Positions 37,072 through 47,221 of a DNA stretch of 64,000 nucleotides are shown piece by piece. The stretch is from positions 1,296,501 to 1,360,500 of the forward strand of contig NZ_CP025611.1 of NCBI RefSeq assembly GCF_002868735.1, in the 5' to 3' direction. The notes under the pieces were generated by a model. The model saw only the letters and a list, made by a program, of their open reading frames with translations, had not been told where the DNA came from and searched no databases. How positions within the stretch are numbered: position 1 is the stretch's first letter; each line of letters starts with the position of its first letter. Position numbers and translations under genes: made by a program. The DNA is from Niveispirillum cyanobacteriorum (lineage in GTDB: Bacteria > Pseudomonadota > Alphaproteobacteria > Azospirillales > Azospirillaceae).

Positions 37072-38475
37072 ATGATCGTCACCCGCTTCGCCCCCTCGCC
37101 CACCGGTTACCTTCATATCGGCGGCGGCCGCACGGCCCTGTTCAACTGGCTGTTTGCCAAGCATCATCAGGGCAAGTTCCTGCTGCGCATCGAGGATACG
37201 GACCGCGCCCGGTCCACCGATGCCGCCGTGGATGCGATTCTGGAAGGGCTGAAATGGCTGGGTCTGGAATGGGATGGCGAGGCGATCAGCCAGTTCCAGC
37301 GCAAGGACCGGCATGCCGAGGTGGTAGCCGAAATGTTGGCCAACGGCACCGCCTATCGCTGCTACTGCACCCCGGAAGAGCTGGACGCGATGCGCGAGGC
37401 GCAGAAGGCCGCCGGCCAGCAGCCGCGCTATGACGGCCGCTGGCGCGACCGCGACCCGTCGGAAGCCCCCGCCGGTGTGGCCCCCGCCATCCGCCTGAAG
37501 GCCCCGCGCGAGGGCGAAACGGTGGTGAAGGACCATGTGCAGGGTGAGGTGCGGGTGCAGAACAGCCAGCTGGACGACCTGATCCTACTGCGCTCCGACG
37601 GCACGCCGACATATCTGCTGGCCGTCGTGGTCGATGATCATGACATGGACGTCACCCATGTGGTGCGCGGCGATGACCATCTGACCAACACCTTCCGCCA
37701 GATCCAGATTTACAATGCCATGGGCTGGAAGACACCGGAATTCGCCCATATCCCCCTGATCCATGGACCGGACGGAGCCAAGCTGTCCAAGCGCCATGGC
37801 GCGCTGGGCATCGAGGCCTATCGTGACATGGGCTTCTTGCCCGAAACCATGCGCAATTACCTGCTGCGCCTGGGCTGGGGCCATGGCGATGCAGAGATCA
37901 TTTCGACCGAACAGGCCATTGAGTGGTTCACGCTGGAGGGTATCGGCCGGTCCCCCTCGCGTCTGGACTTCGCGAAGATGGAGAACCTGAACGCCCATTA
38001 TATCCGTGAAGCGGAGGATGCGCGTCTGGTCACTTTGACCACGCCGTTCATTGAGGCCAAGATTGGCCGCGCCCTGACGGATGTGGAGAAGGACCGGCTG
38101 CGGCGCTCCATCCCCGGCTTCAAGCCGCGCGTAAAGACGCTGATCGAGCTGGCCGACGGCTCGCTTTATCTGTTCGCCGCCCGCCCGCTTGCCATGGATG
38201 AAAAAGCCGGTGCCCTGCTGACGGCAGAGGTGCGCGGGCAGATCGGTGCCCTGGCCGCGAAGTTTGCTGAGGCTGGCGAATGGACGGCGGGTGCGCTGGA
38301 AGCCATTGTCCGCGATTTCGCGGAAGCGAATGGTCTGAAGCTGGGCAAGGTGGCACAGCCGCTGCGCGCCGCCCTGACCGGAACCACGGTTTCGCCGCCG
38401 ATTTTTGAGGTTGCGGAAATTCTTGGGCGCGAAGAGAGCCTGTCGCGTTTAGAAGATGTCAAAAACCATGGTTAA
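37072..38475 (+). CDS. gltX: Glutamate-tRNA ligase
   Basis: A 467-residue class I aminoacyl-tRNA synthetase. HIGH motif appears as [20 protein letters not shown], and KMSKS as [11 protein letters not shown] near residue 240. The tRNA-binding C-terminal helical domain has [20 protein letters not shown] and [21 protein letters not shown] possible promoter, TTCACA-16-TAAACC, lies at 36996-37023. gltX precedes gltA by 104 bp. Confidence 0.97.
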   Translation: MIVTRFAPSPTGYLHIGGGRTALFNWLFAKHHQGKFLLRIEDTDRARSTDAAVDAILEGLKWLGLEWDGEAISQFQRKDRHAEVVAEMLANGTAYRCYCTPEELDAMREAQKAAGQQPRYDGRWRDRDPSEAPAGVAPAIRLKAPREGETVVKDHVQGEVRVQNSQLDDLILLRSDGTPTYLLAVVVDDHDMDVTHVVRGDDHLTNTFRQIQIYNAMGWKTPEFAHIPLIHGPDGAKLSKRHGALGIEAYRDMGFLPETMRNYLLRLGWGHGDAEIISTEQAIEWFTLEGIGRSPSRLDFAKMENLNAHYIREAEDARLVTLTTPFIEAKIGRALTDVEKDRLRRSIPGFKPRVKTLIELADGSLYLFAARPLAMDEKAGALLTAEVRGQIGALAAKFAEAGEWTAGALEAIVRDFAEANGLKLGKVAQPLRAALTGTTVSPPIFEVAEILGREESLSRLEDVKNHG

Positions 38476-38490
38476 AAAAGTGCTGTTGCG

Positions 38491-38519
38491 TTGCACTCGC
38501 TGCGGCGCGGCACTAAACT
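38491..38519 (+). promoter_or_regulatory. Promoter candidate for gltA
   Basis: TTGCAC (38491-38496) and TAAACT (38514-38519) with 17-bp spacing lie about 60 bp before the gltA ATG, between gltX and gltA. This suggests gltA can be transcribed separately. Confidence 0.45.
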
Positions 38520-38579
38520 CCGCCCCACTTTCAAAAACGGGGCGATAACCCCAAACGAAACCCTTGAGGACGTGCCGAC

Positions 38580-39908
38580 ATGAGCCAGACAACCCAGACG
38601 GCGGGCGATGGAACCGCCGAGACGGTGACCCTGATCGATAACCGGACCGGCAAGAAGATTGACTTGCCTATCCTGAAGGGCTCGACGGGGCCAGATGTCA
38701 TCGACATCCGAAAGCTCTATGGCGCCACCGGCTGCTTCACTTACGATCCCGGCTTCACGTCGACCGCCTCCTGCGACTCGGCCATCACCTATATTGATGG
38801 TGACGAGGGTGTGCTGCTGCACCGCGGTTATCCGATCGACCAGCTGGCCGAAAGCTCGGACTTCATGGAAGTCTGCTACCTGCTGCTGCATGGTGAACTG
38901 CCCAACGCCGCGCAGAAGACGGAGTTCGAAGCCACCATCACCCGCCATACGATGGTGCATGAACAGCTGACGCAGTTCTATCGCGGCTTCCGTCGCGATG
39001 CGCACCCGATGGCCGTGATGTGCGGCGTCGTCGGCGCCCTGTCGGCCTTCTATCATGACAGCACCGATATCAACGATCCCAAGCAGCGCATGATCGCCTC
39101 GCATCGCCTGATCGCGAAGCTGCCGACCATCGCCGCCATGGCCTACAAGTATTCCGTCGGCCAGCCCTTCATGTACCCGCGCAACGATCTGGGTTACGCG
39201 GAGAACTTCCTGTACATGACGTTCGGCGTGCCGTGTGAGCCGTACAAGGTGAACCCGGTCATCGCCAAGGCGATGGACAAGATCTTCATCCTGCACGCCG
39301 ATCACGAGCAGAACGCGTCCACCTCCACCGTCCGTCTGGCCGGCTCCTCGGGTGCCAATCCGTTCGCCTGTATCGCCGCCGGTATCGCCAGCCTGTGGGG
39401 CCCCGCCCATGGCGGTGCCAACGAGGCCGTGCTGAAGATGCTGGAAGAGATCAAGACCGTTGATCGCATTCCGGAATTCATCAATCGCGCCAAGGACAAG
39501 AACGACAATTTCCGTCTGATGGGCTTCGGCCACCGGGTCTATAAGAACTATGACCCGCGCGCCAAGGTGATGCAGCAGACCTGTAAGGAAGTGCTGGCCG
39601 AGCTGGGGATTAAGGACGATCCGCTGCTGGACATCGCGGTGGAGCTGGAGCGGATTGCCCTGTCCGATCCGTACTTCATCGAGAAGAAGCTGTACCCGAA
39701 CGTCGACTTCTATTCCGGCATTATCCTGAAGGCCATCGGCTTCCCGACCAGCATGTTCACCGTGCTGTTCGCGCTGGCCCGTACCGTTGGCTGGATCAGC
39801 CAGTGGAAGGAAATGATCGAGGATCCCGGTCAGAAGATCGGTCGCCCGCGTCAGCTCTATATGGGTCAGACGCCGCGCGACTATGTCCCGGTCGAGAAGC
39901 GTGGCTGA
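38580..39908 (+). CDS. gltA: Citrate synthase
   Basis: A 442-residue type II (hexameric, proteobacterial) citrate synthase, first step of the TCA cycle. Signatures include YRGYPI-type [20 protein letters not shown], catalytic His regions [20 protein letters not shown] and [20 protein letters not shown], and [20 protein letters not shown] with the catalytic Asp nearby. An extended N-terminal domain ([20 protein letters not shown]) is normal for this type. A strong terminator follows at 39936. Confidence 0.97.
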   Translation: MSQTTQTAGDGTAETVTLIDNRTGKKIDLPILKGSTGPDVIDIRKLYGATGCFTYDPGFTSTASCDSAITYIDGDEGVLLHRGYPIDQLAESSDFMEVCYLLLHGELPNAAQKTEFEATITRHTMVHEQLTQFYRGFRRDAHPMAVMCGVVGALSAFYHDSTDINDPKQRMIASHRLIAKLPTIAAMAYKYSVGQPFMYPRNDLGYAENFLYMTFGVPCEPYKVNPVIAKAMDKIFILHADHEQNASTSTVRLAGSSGANPFACIAAGIASLWGPAHGGANEAVLKMLEEIKTVDRIPEFINRAKDKNDNFRLMGFGHRVYKNYDPRAKVMQQTCKEVLAELGIKDDPLLDIAVELERIALSDPYFIEKKLYPNVDFYSGIILKAIGFPTSMFTVLFALARTVGWISQWKEMIEDPGQKIGRPRQLYMGQTPRDYVPVEKRG

Positions 39909-40125
39909 GCGTAAGCATAGCCAATCAGGCAAAGCGGGCGGTCCCATTGGGACCGCCCGTGATGCATTTTTGTTGCCGTCGCGCCCGCCGTTCCTGTGGC
40001 GCCGTCCGTCGTCTGCCAATGACAATCCCGCCCCGTGGGGCAAGCGGCTGCGCCGTGCCTGGAATCTGGCCCTGATCTTGGGTGTGGTTGGCGGATTGGT
40101 GTGGTCGGCGGTTCATTTCCGCTGA
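39901..40125 (+). CDS. Possible small membrane protein overlapping the gltA end
   Basis: A 74-codon frame starting at GTG 39901, inside the last codons of gltA, ends in a single membrane helix ([20 protein letters not shown]) preceded by a basic segment (WGKRLRRA). The C-terminal half looks coding. However, the gltA terminator hairpin lies inside the frame. If it is real, translation may begin after the hairpin at one of the TTG codons near 39970. Low confidence. Confidence 0.3.
   Translation: MAERKHSQSGKAGGPIGTARDAFLLPSRPPFLWRRPSSANDNPAPWGKRLRRAWNLALILGVVGGLVWSAVHFR
39936..39971 (+). terminator. Terminator after gltA
   Basis: GGGCGGTCCC (39936-39945) and GGGACCGCCC (39949-39958) form a perfect 10-bp stem with an ATT loop. 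A run of five T at 39967-39971 follows. Confidence 0.8.
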
Positions 40126-40135
40126 TATTACGGGT

Positions 40136-40948
40136 TCATCCCGCCAGCGACGCAATCCCGTGCCAGCCCATATAGGCCGCGATTACCAGGATCAGCAGGG
40201 CCGACAGATAGGGCGCTCTGGTCATCAGCTTTTCAAAACCGATTCCACGCCGTGACAGATGCCGCGCGCCCAGTGCCGCCACCACCCCGCTGGCGGTCAG
40301 CGTGATGGCCAGCCCGATGCTGAAACACAGCACCAGCGCTACGCCTAGCGTGAATTCCCGCAATTGCAGGCAGATCAGCAAAACCGTGATGGCCGCAGGA
40401 CAGGGGATCAGCCCGCCGGTCAGGCCGAACAGGATGATCTGCCCTGTCGTGGCCTGCCCATCGCTGAACCGCTGTGAAATCTGCTCCGCGTGATAGCGGG
40501 CATGGGCATCATCATGATCGTCGTTCCCGTGGTCGTGATGCCCATGATGATGGTGCCCGCCATGGCCATGATCGTGGTCATGATGATGGTGATGTGCGTG
40601 GGCATGGCGGCGCCAGGCGGGGGCGAACAGCCATGCGGCCATGCCCAGCATGATCACGGCGCTCAACAGCTGAAACCAGCCTTCCACCTGCTCGCCCGCC
40701 AGTTCCCTGCCCAGATGCAAGCCGGTCAGGGCCACCAGCCAGACCACGGCGGTGTGGGAAAGGGTGGCGGCCAAACCCAGCATCACCGCCTGCCCCACCG
40801 TCCCGCGCACCGCCACGATGAAGGACGCCATCATGGTCTTGGAATGACCCGGTTCCAACCCGTGCAGCGCCCCCAGCAGGACCGCGCTGGGAACAAACAG
40901 CCAGGCATGCGACGCACCCTGACGGATCAGATCGGCAAATTCAGGCAT
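40136..40948 (-). CDS. Nickel/cobalt transporter (RcnA/NicO-like exporter)
   Basis: A 270-residue membrane protein with six helices. A long cytoplasmic or periplasmic loop at about residues 115-160 is packed with His and Asp (HAHHHHHDHDHGHGGHHHHG), typical of RcnA-type Ni/Co efflux proteins. Helix motifs GALHGLEPGHSKTMMASFIV and LTGGLIPCPAAITVLLICL match the NicO family. ATG 40948 overlaps the end of recO by 8 bp, suggesting co-translation. No metal-responsive repressor gene is adjacent. Confidence 0.9.
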   Translation of the reverse strand: MPEFADLIRQGASHAWLFVPSAVLLGALHGLEPGHSKTMMASFIVAVRGTVGQAVMLGLAATLSHTAVVWLVALTGLHLGRELAGEQVEGWFQLLSAVIMLGMAAWLFAPAWRRHAHAHHHHHDHDHGHGGHHHHGHHDHGNDDHDDAHARYHAEQISQRFSDGQATTGQIILFGLTGGLIPCPAAITVLLICLQLREFTLGVALVLCFSIGLAITLTASGVVAALGARHLSRRGIGFEKLMTRAPYLSALLILVIAAYMGWHGIASLAG

Positions 40949-41732
40949 TCTGGGCACCAGCGGAAGGGAGAGAGGTGGGCGAGGAAAGACCGTTCATCCG
41001 GGCGTACCGCTCCACAAAGCGGATACGGGCCGCCGGCACCTCCGCATGCCGCTGAGCAAAGGCACTGCGTTCCAGAAAATGGCCTGTCAGCAGCAATCCT
41101 TGCATCACCTCCGCCGGCCCGCCATCGGACAGGCCCAGCAGGAATGGCGGCAGCACCAGCAGCTTTTCCTTATAAGGTTCCGCCGCCGATATGGAGACGG
41201 CGCGGCCCGTGCGCGGGCTGACATGCGACAGGCCATCATTGCCGGCGAACAGGTCGGCAGCCGTCTGCCCGCTGACGGCACAGCGCGACAGGTCCAGGCC
41301 GAATCCGATCTCATCCAGCAGACCGATCTCCCACCGCACATAAATCTCGGCCCAGACCTCGCTGGACAATGCCTCGAACAGGGCCAGGGTGGCGTCAAAC
41401 AATCCTGGATGCGGTTCCCGGTCGGCCAGCAGCCCATCCAACAGGGCGCAGGCCGATGCCAGACAGGCGAGTCGTAGGGGGTCATCCAGCAACGGGGCCG
41501 CGTAGGCCCGCTCCAGTTCCAGCGACCATGTCCCCAGCTGGTCTGCCAGACGGGCACGCCAACCGGCGGCCAGCAGGTTCCCCGGTTCCAAACTGGCCCG
41601 CAAGCGCGCCGATTGCCCCCCATGCACAAGGCCCGCGTGGCGCCCATGCTCCCGCGTTAACACCAGGGCCAGGGCCGCCGTTTCCCCATACGGGCGTGCG
41701 GATAGCAGGATCGCTTGGTCATTCCAGTCCAT
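40941..41732 (-). CDS. recO: DNA repair protein RecO
   Basis: A 263-residue RecO that loads RecA onto SSB-coated gaps with RecR. The N-terminal OB domain (MDWNDQAILLSARPYGETAA, HGGQSARLRASLEPGNLLAA) and the helical C-terminal domain (RWEIGLLDEIGFGLDLSRCA) are recognisable. The Cys4 zinc finger found in some RecO proteins is absent; only the CAVSGQTAADL region remains, common in alphaproteobacteria. It is divergent from the PAS-GGDEF-EAL gene and shares its 5' region. Confidence 0.95.
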   Translation of the reverse strand: MDWNDQAILLSARPYGETAALALVLTREHGRHAGLVHGGQSARLRASLEPGNLLAAGWRARLADQLGTWSLELERAYAAPLLDDPLRLACLASACALLDGLLADREPHPGLFDATLALFEALSSEVWAEIYVRWEIGLLDEIGFGLDLSRCAVSGQTAADLFAGNDGLSHVSPRTGRAVSISAAEPYKEKLLVLPPFLLGLSDGGPAEVMQGLLLTGHFLERSAFAQRHAEVPAARIRFVERYARMNGLSSPTSLPSAGAQNA

Positions 41733-41774
41733 AGTGCGAAGTGTAGTATAAATAACAGTAAGCTGCGAAGGGGC

Positions 41775-44330
41775 GTGGCCCCACAGGTCGAAAGTGGTAT
41801 AGAGTTTCTAGCCCACATCTTTCCCTTGCCGGCCGATCCGCCCTTGTCCCAACCGACGCCCGATGACCAACTGGCCCAGCGCTACATGCTGGCGGGACTT
41901 TCCAGCGGCGAGGCCGTCTGGGATTGGGACCTCACCGTCGATACGCTGTTTCTGTCGCCGGGTTTCCGTGACCATCTGGGCCTGCCCGCAGACGGGGGCG
42001 ATATCGGCCCCCGCCACTGGTTCGACCGTGTCCATAGCGATGACCTGCAATGGTTGGAGGCAACGCTTCGCCCACGCCATGACGAGGGCGGCCGGTGCTT
42101 CGTCATTGAACATCGCGTCAGCAATGGGCGCGGCGACTGGACCTGGCTGCTGGTCCGCGGTGCGGCCATTGCCGGCCCGGACGGTACCGTCAACCGCCTG
42201 ATCGGCACCGCCGCCGACATCACCGAACGCAAGGAGGCGGAGGACCGCCTGCGCATCAGCGAGGAACGGCTGGCGCTGGCGGCGGCGGCCACCAATGACG
42301 GTCTTTACGACTGGGACCTGCGCACCGACCGCATTTATTACGCGCCACGCTGGTGGGCGCTGATCGGCCTGCTGCCGGACGAGGAGGCGGATGGGCCGGA
42401 AGAGTGGCTGAACCGTGTGCACCCAGAGGATCTGATCTGGTTACAGGCGACTCTGGACGCGCAGATGTCGGCGGGTGGCAAGCCTTTCCAGATTGAATAC
42501 CGCATCCAGCATGGGCGGGGGGGGTGGCGCTGGATGCTGTGCCGGGGCATCGCCGTCCTGGACGCGGACGGGGAGCCGGTACGCCTTGTTGGCTCCCAAT
42601 CCGATATTACCGACCGCAAGGTGGCCGAGGAACAGCTACGCATCAGCGAGGAGCGTTATGCGCTGGCCGCCCAAGGTGCCAATGACGGCCTGTGGGATTG
42701 GCGCGTGCAGGAAGGCGAGGTTTACTACTCACCCCGCTGGTCCGACATGCTGGGCCTGCCCGGCGGCGAATGGGTCGGCACGATGGAGGACTGGTTCGCC
42801 CTGGTCCATGCCAGCGATCTGCCGGGCCTGCGTGCCGCCTTCGAACTGCATCTGTCGGGGCGGCTTGATCATCTGGAACATGAAGTCCGTATCCGCCATG
42901 ATAGCGGGGCGGAACTGTGGGTCCTGATCCGGGGTGTGGCCATCCGCGATGCGCTGGGCGATGCCATCCGTATGGCCGGCTCCATGACCGACATCACGGC
43001 CCGCAAGCGCGCCGAACAGCAGATATTATTCGATGCCTTCCATGATGGGCTGACGGGCCTGCCCAACCGATCACTGCTGATGGACCGTATCGGCCAGACC
43101 ATTGACCGTCGTCGCCGGCCCGATGATCCGCCCTGCGCTGTCATCCTGTTCGATCTAGACCATTTCAAGACCGTCAATGACAGCTTGGGGCCCAATGCCG
43201 GGGATGAGGTACTGCGCATCCTGGCCAAGCGTCTGGAGGGGCAGCGCCGCGCAGGTGATACCATCGCGCGGGTGTCGGCCGATGAGTTCGGCGTGCTGAT
43301 GGATGGTGTCGTGGATGTGAAGGCGGCGATGACTGCGGCGCAGCGTCTGGCCGCCGCCATCACCGATCCCATTACGCTGGTCAGCGGTGAGGAACTGGTT
43401 CTGACGGCATCGGGCGGCATCGCCATGTCGCACACTGGCTACGGCCAGGCCGCCGACATGATGCGCGATGCCAGCCTTGCCATGTTCCGGGCCAAGGGGG
43501 CGGGCCGCAACCGGGTGGAAGTGTTCGACGACGCGCTGCGCGCCCGCGCCATGTCGCGTCTGCGAACGGAGGCTGACCTGCGGCTGGCCACCGACCGGCA
43601 CCAGTTGACCCTGTTCTATCAGCCCATCGTGCGCCTGTCGGACCAATCCATCGCGGGGTTCGAGGCCCTAATCCGTTGGCAGCATCCTGAACGCGGCCTG
43701 ATCTCGCCCGCCGATTTCGTGCCACTGGCAGAAGATACGGGCCTGATCCTGCAGATCGGCCGTTGGGCTATGCAGGAGGCGGCGGAACAGCTGGCGCACT
43801 GGCAGAGGACCCATGACAGCGGCCTGTTCATGAGCGTCAATGTCTCCGGTCGGCAGATGCTGGATGACGACATGGTGGAATGCGTCCGCCATGTTCTGGC
43901 CGATACGGGCATCGCACCGGACACGCTGAAGCTGGAGATCACGGAAAGCCTGCTGATGGATGATCCGGGCCGGGCCGTTTCCATGATGCAGCAGATCCGC
44001 AGTCTGGGCGTTCACCTGTCGCTGGACGATTTCGGCACCGGCTACTCCTCCCTGTCCTACTTGCACCGGTACCCGGTCAATTCCTTGAAGATCGACCGCG
44101 CCTTCATCAGCGGTGCGGGCAATGGTGACCGGCGGGAGGAAATCCCCCGCATCATCCTGCTGCTGGCCAAAAGCCTGGATCTGGACGTTGTGGCCGAAGG
44201 GATCGAGAATCCGTCGGAGGTCACCTTCCTGCGCGGTCTGGAATGCCGGTATGGGCAGGGCTATTACTTCTCACGGCCAATACCGGCTCCGGATGCCGAA
44301 AGGCTGCTGGCGTTGCCGGCGTTGCCCTAA
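41775..44330 (+). CDS. Triple-PAS GGDEF/EAL protein (c-di-GMP signalling)
   Basis: An 851-residue soluble sensor. Three PAS/PAC modules are near-repeats, each opening with ERxALAAxAxNDGLxDW and ending in ITDRK/ITERK (coding bases about 41880-43015). The GGDEF domain follows; its active-site loop reads RVSADEF, so Gly-Gly are replaced by Ser-Ala and cyclase activity is doubtful. The EAL domain (from about 43570) keeps FEALIRW, ITESLLMDD, DDFGTGYSSLSYL and VVAEGIEN, consistent with an active phosphodiesterase. The start is uncertain: GTG 41775 is used, TTG 41715 is open upstream, and ATG 41886 would cut into the first PAS. Its stop overlaps the convergent lpxB by 4 bp. Confidence 0.9.
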   Translation: MAPQVESGIEFLAHIFPLPADPPLSQPTPDDQLAQRYMLAGLSSGEAVWDWDLTVDTLFLSPGFRDHLGLPADGGDIGPRHWFDRVHSDDLQWLEATLRPRHDEGGRCFVIEHRVSNGRGDWTWLLVRGAAIAGPDGTVNRLIGTAADITERKEAEDRLRISEERLALAAAATNDGLYDWDLRTDRIYYAPRWWALIGLLPDEEADGPEEWLNRVHPEDLIWLQATLDAQMSAGGKPFQIEYRIQHGRGGWRWMLCRGIAVLDADGEPVRLVGSQSDITDRKVAEEQLRISEERYALAAQGANDGLWDWRVQEGEVYYSPRWSDMLGLPGGEWVGTMEDWFALVHASDLPGLRAAFELHLSGRLDHLEHEVRIRHDSGAELWVLIRGVAIRDALGDAIRMAGSMTDITARKRAEQQILFDAFHDGLTGLPNRSLLMDRIGQTIDRRRRPDDPPCAVILFDLDHFKTVNDSLGPNAGDEVLRILAKRLEGQRRAGDTIARVSADEFGVLMDGVVDVKAAMTAAQRLAAAITDPITLVSGEELVLTASGGIAMSHTGYGQAADMMRDASLAMFRAKGAGRNRVEVFDDALRARAMSRLRTEADLRLATDRHQLTLFYQPIVRLSDQSIAGFEALIRWQHPERGLISPADFVPLAEDTGLILQIGRWAMQEAAEQLAHWQRTHDSGLFMSVNVSGRQMLDDDMVECVRHVLADTGIAPDTLKLEITESLLMDDPGRAVSMMQQIRSLGVHLSLDDFGTGYSSLSYLHRYPVNSLKIDRAFISGAGNGDRREEIPRIILLLAKSLDLDVVAEGIENPSEVTFLRGLECRYGQGYYFSRPIPAPDAERLLALPALP

Positions 44331-45487
44331 CCCCTGACAACCTTCAGAACCGCTTGCGCCGCACGCTGGCTGGGCGTCTGTTCACCGCCCTGACCCAACC
44401 ATTGCGCCACCTGCGCCACACCCTCTATCTGTTCACGCCGTGTACCGGGATCGGTCAGCAGTACCGAGACGGCATCGGCCAGTTTCGGCGGTGTGCATTC
44501 ATCCTGCAACCGCTCCGGCACCAGCATCCGGTCCAGCATGATGTTGACCAGATTGGCATACTTGACGCGAATCAGCCGGCGGTAGAGCCGATAGGTCAGC
44601 GGATGGATACGGTAGGCGATGACGCTGGGCAGGCGGGCCAACGCCAGTTCCAATGCCACCGTGCCGCTGGCCGCCAGCGCCGCTGTGCTGGCGGCCATGG
44701 CGTCATACTTCTCGCCGTCTCCTTCCACCACCATGGTGGGCACGGGCCACGCCGCCGTGGCCGCCCGAACGGGGGCCGCCACCTTGCCCAAAGTAGGTAC
44801 GACAACCCGCAATCCGGGATGGCGTTCCTTCAAAATGGACAGCGTGGCCGCAAAGTCGGGCAATAGCACCTTGATCTCGCTGCGCCTGCTGCCGGGCAGT
44901 ACGCAGAGCAAGGGGATGTCGTCGGCAATGCCGTGGTGGGCGCGGAAGGCCGCACCATCGCCCTTCTCCACCCCGGCCTCCACAATCGAATGGCCGACAA
45001 AGGTGGCGGGCAGGCCCACCGCCTCGAAATAGGGCGGCTCGAACGGCAGCAGGACCAGCAGATGGTCCAGGAACCGGGCAATCTTTTGCGCGCGACCGGG
45101 CCGCCAGGCCCAGACGGTGGGGGCCACATAATGGATCAGCTTGATGGCCGGATCGGCACGACGCACCTTCTTCAGCACACGGAAGCAGAAATCAGGCGCA
45201 TCTATTGTAACGACAGCGTCCGGGCGCCGGGCCAGAATATCCCCTGCTGTCTGAGAAATACGGCGAATCAGGTTGGGGAGTTTAGGCAGCAGTTCGGCCA
45301 GCCCGAACAGGGTCAGTTCCTCCATGGGGAACAGGCTGTCCAGACCTTCGACGATCATGCGGTCACCGCCAATACCGGCAAAGCGCACGTGCCCGCCCGT
45401 CGCCTGCTTCAACGCCGCCATCAGCCGGGCGCCCAGAATGTCGCCCGAAGGTTCACCAGCGATCAGGTAGATCACGGGGGCGGTCAT
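44327..45487 (-). CDS. lpxB: Lipid-A-disaccharide synthase
   Basis: A 386-residue GT19 glycosyltransferase joining UDP-2,3-diacylglucosamine and lipid X to form the lipid A disaccharide at the inner membrane. It begins with IYLIAGEPSGDILGARLMAA and has FAGIGGDRMIVEGLDSLFPM, KLIHYVAPTVWAWRPGRAQK, LLCVLPGSRRSEIKVLLPDF and ASGTVALELALARLPSVIAY. It overlaps lpxI by 4 bp and ends the long cluster. Confidence 0.97.
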   Translation of the reverse strand: MTAPVIYLIAGEPSGDILGARLMAALKQATGGHVRFAGIGGDRMIVEGLDSLFPMEELTLFGLAELLPKLPNLIRRISQTAGDILARRPDAVVTIDAPDFCFRVLKKVRRADPAIKLIHYVAPTVWAWRPGRAQKIARFLDHLLVLLPFEPPYFEAVGLPATFVGHSIVEAGVEKGDGAAFRAHHGIADDIPLLCVLPGSRRSEIKVLLPDFAATLSILKERHPGLRVVVPTLGKVAAPVRAATAAWPVPTMVVEGDGEKYDAMAASTAALAASGTVALELALARLPSVIAYRIHPLTYRLYRRLIRVKYANLVNIMLDRMLVPERLQDECTPPKLADAVSVLLTDPGTRREQIEGVAQVAQWLGQGGEQTPSQRAAQAVLKVVRG

Positions 45488-46302
45488 GCCGATACGCCCG
45501 TAATAAACAGTCCCGCGGCATCGGCTGCCTGAACCGCCTCCGCCCGCCCCACGAACAGGGTTGCCCCCGCCTCTGTCGCGATACCAGCGAACCCAGCGGC
45601 GATACAGGCGGCAACCGTATCAGGGCCGATGGTGGGCAGGTCCAGGCGGCGGTCCTGCCCCGGCTTGGCGCGCTTCACCAGAACCGGTCCCGGCCCTTCC
45701 CGCTTCAAGGCGCCGCAGCGGGTGATCAGGGCGTCGGTGCCCTCAATGGCCTCCACTCCGAGCACCAGCCCACCCTGCACCACCACCGCCTGTCCGACAT
45801 CGACAGCGCCCAGTGCGTGGGCAACCTTCAGGCCATGGGCGATATCGACCAGGGCCTGTTCATCCAGCGCGGCGTGGGTCAGCAGGCCAGATGGCATCAA
45901 CAGATCGGCGATCAGGGATTGGACACCGACCACCCGAAATCCTTCTTCCTCCAGCAATGCTGACACCGCCCGCAGTAAGCCATCATCGCCCAGGGCCTTC
46001 AGTCCCAGGCGCGCGAAGAAGCGGGCCGCGTACCAGTCGGGGCGCAAATCGGACAGCGACGGACGGCGCACACCACCGGCCAGCACAATCTCCGTTACCC
46101 CCTCTGCCCGCAGCCGTTCCAGGATGGCACCTGCGGCGCCCATGCGGAACACGGCATGGGGCAGATCGGGCGTCAGCCACGCATCCGCCCCCTGCCCTTC
46201 CAACGCGATGACAAAGAAGGGCTCTCCACCCCGCCGGAAGGTCTCCGCCACCTGCCGTGGCAGGTCCCCACCACCCGCGATGATGCCCAGCCGATCCGCC
46301 AT
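45484..46302 (-). CDS. lpxI: UDP-2,3-diacylglucosamine diphosphatase LpxI
   Basis: A 272-residue DUF1009 protein, the alphaproteobacterial replacement for LpxH that makes lipid X. Family motifs: LGIIAGGGDLPRQVAETFRR, VTEIVLAGGVRRPSLSDLRP, GDDGLLRAVSALLEEEGFRV, VVVQGGLVLGVEAIEGTDAL and DRRLDLPTIGPDTVAACIAA. It sits between lpxA (7 bp) and lpxB (4-bp overlap), as expected for its step in Raetz-pathway lipid A synthesis. Confidence 0.96.
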   Translation of the reverse strand: MADRLGIIAGGGDLPRQVAETFRRGGEPFFVIALEGQGADAWLTPDLPHAVFRMGAAGAILERLRAEGVTEIVLAGGVRRPSLSDLRPDWYAARFFARLGLKALGDDGLLRAVSALLEEEGFRVVGVQSLIADLLMPSGLLTHAALDEQALVDIAHGLKVAHALGAVDVGQAVVVQGGLVLGVEAIEGTDALITRCGALKREGPGPVLVKRAKPGQDRRLDLPTIGPDTVAACIAAGFAGIATEAGATLFVGRAEAVQAADAAGLFITGVSA

Positions 46303-46309
46303 AGCAGGA

Positions 46310-47098
46310 TCAGCGGGGTTGGGTCAGGGCGCGGCTGCCCCGGTCGGCCAGAAAGGACAGGATATCGGCCACGGCCTGGACGCCACCCGCTTCGGCTGTC
46401 ACAGCGGCGATGCGGTCGGCCATCTGGCCATCACCTTCGAACAAGCGGCGGAACGCGGCGCGCAGGGCGTGGATGTCTTCTTTGGCAAAGCCACGGCGCT
46501 GCAATCCAACGAGGTTAAGCCCGGCCAGGAACGCGCGGTCGCCCTTCACCAGACCATAGGGGATGACGTCAGCCTCCACCCCCGACATGCCACCGATCAT
46601 GGCATGGGCACCGATGCGCACGAACTGATGCACCGCCGACAGGCCACCGAGAACGGCATGATCGCCCACCACCACATGCCCACCAAGGGTGGCGTTGTTG
46701 GCGAAGATCACGTTGTTGCCGACGATGCAATCATGGCCGATATGGACGCCGACCATGAACAGGCCGCCGTCGCCGACACGGGTCACCATGCCGCCACCCT
46801 CGGTGCCGGTATTCATGGTGACATTCTCACGGATGCGGTTGTGGCGCCCGATGATCAGTTCCGACGGCTCACCCTTGTACTTCAAATCCTGCGGCGCATG
46901 GCCCAGCGAGGCGAAGGGATAGACGATGGTGCCGTCACCAATGGTCGTGCGGCCATCAATGGCAACATGACTGATCAGGCGCACATAATCGCCCAGCACC
47001 ACATGCGGCCCGACCACACAGAAAGGACCGATTTCCACACCTGCACCGATGCGGGCACCGGGATCGACAATGGCACTGGGATGGATATTGGCGCTCAT
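46310..47098 (-). CDS. lpxA: UDP-N-acetylglucosamine O-acyltransferase
   Basis: A 262-residue left-handed beta-helix acyltransferase, first step of lipid A synthesis. Hexapeptide repeats begin at IHPSAIVDPGARIGAGVEIG. The catalytic-His region is NVTMNTGTEGG...GVHIGHDCIVGNN, and HVVVGDHAVLGGLSAVHQFV follows. The C-terminal helical domain (GLVKGDRAFLAGLNLVGLQR) is complete. ATG 47098 is preceded by AAAGGG 8 nt away. Confidence 0.97.
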   Translation of the reverse strand: MSANIHPSAIVDPGARIGAGVEIGPFCVVGPHVVLGDYVRLISHVAIDGRTTIGDGTIVYPFASLGHAPQDLKYKGEPSELIIGRHNRIRENVTMNTGTEGGGMVTRVGDGGLFMVGVHIGHDCIVGNNVIFANNATLGGHVVVGDHAVLGGLSAVHQFVRIGAHAMIGGMSGVEADVIPYGLVKGDRAFLAGLNLVGLQRRGFAKEDIHALRAAFRRLFEGDGQMADRIAAVTAEAGGVQAVADILSFLADRGSRALTQPR

Positions 47099-47221
47099 GG
47101 GCCGACCCTTTTCTTCCTGACATGCGAAAGGGCGGTCACCCGCCCTTCCCACCGCCTCTATCAAAGGCGTTTGACAAAATTACGTCGGCCCCGTGTCCAG
47201 CAGAAGGAGCAGAAACCGACC

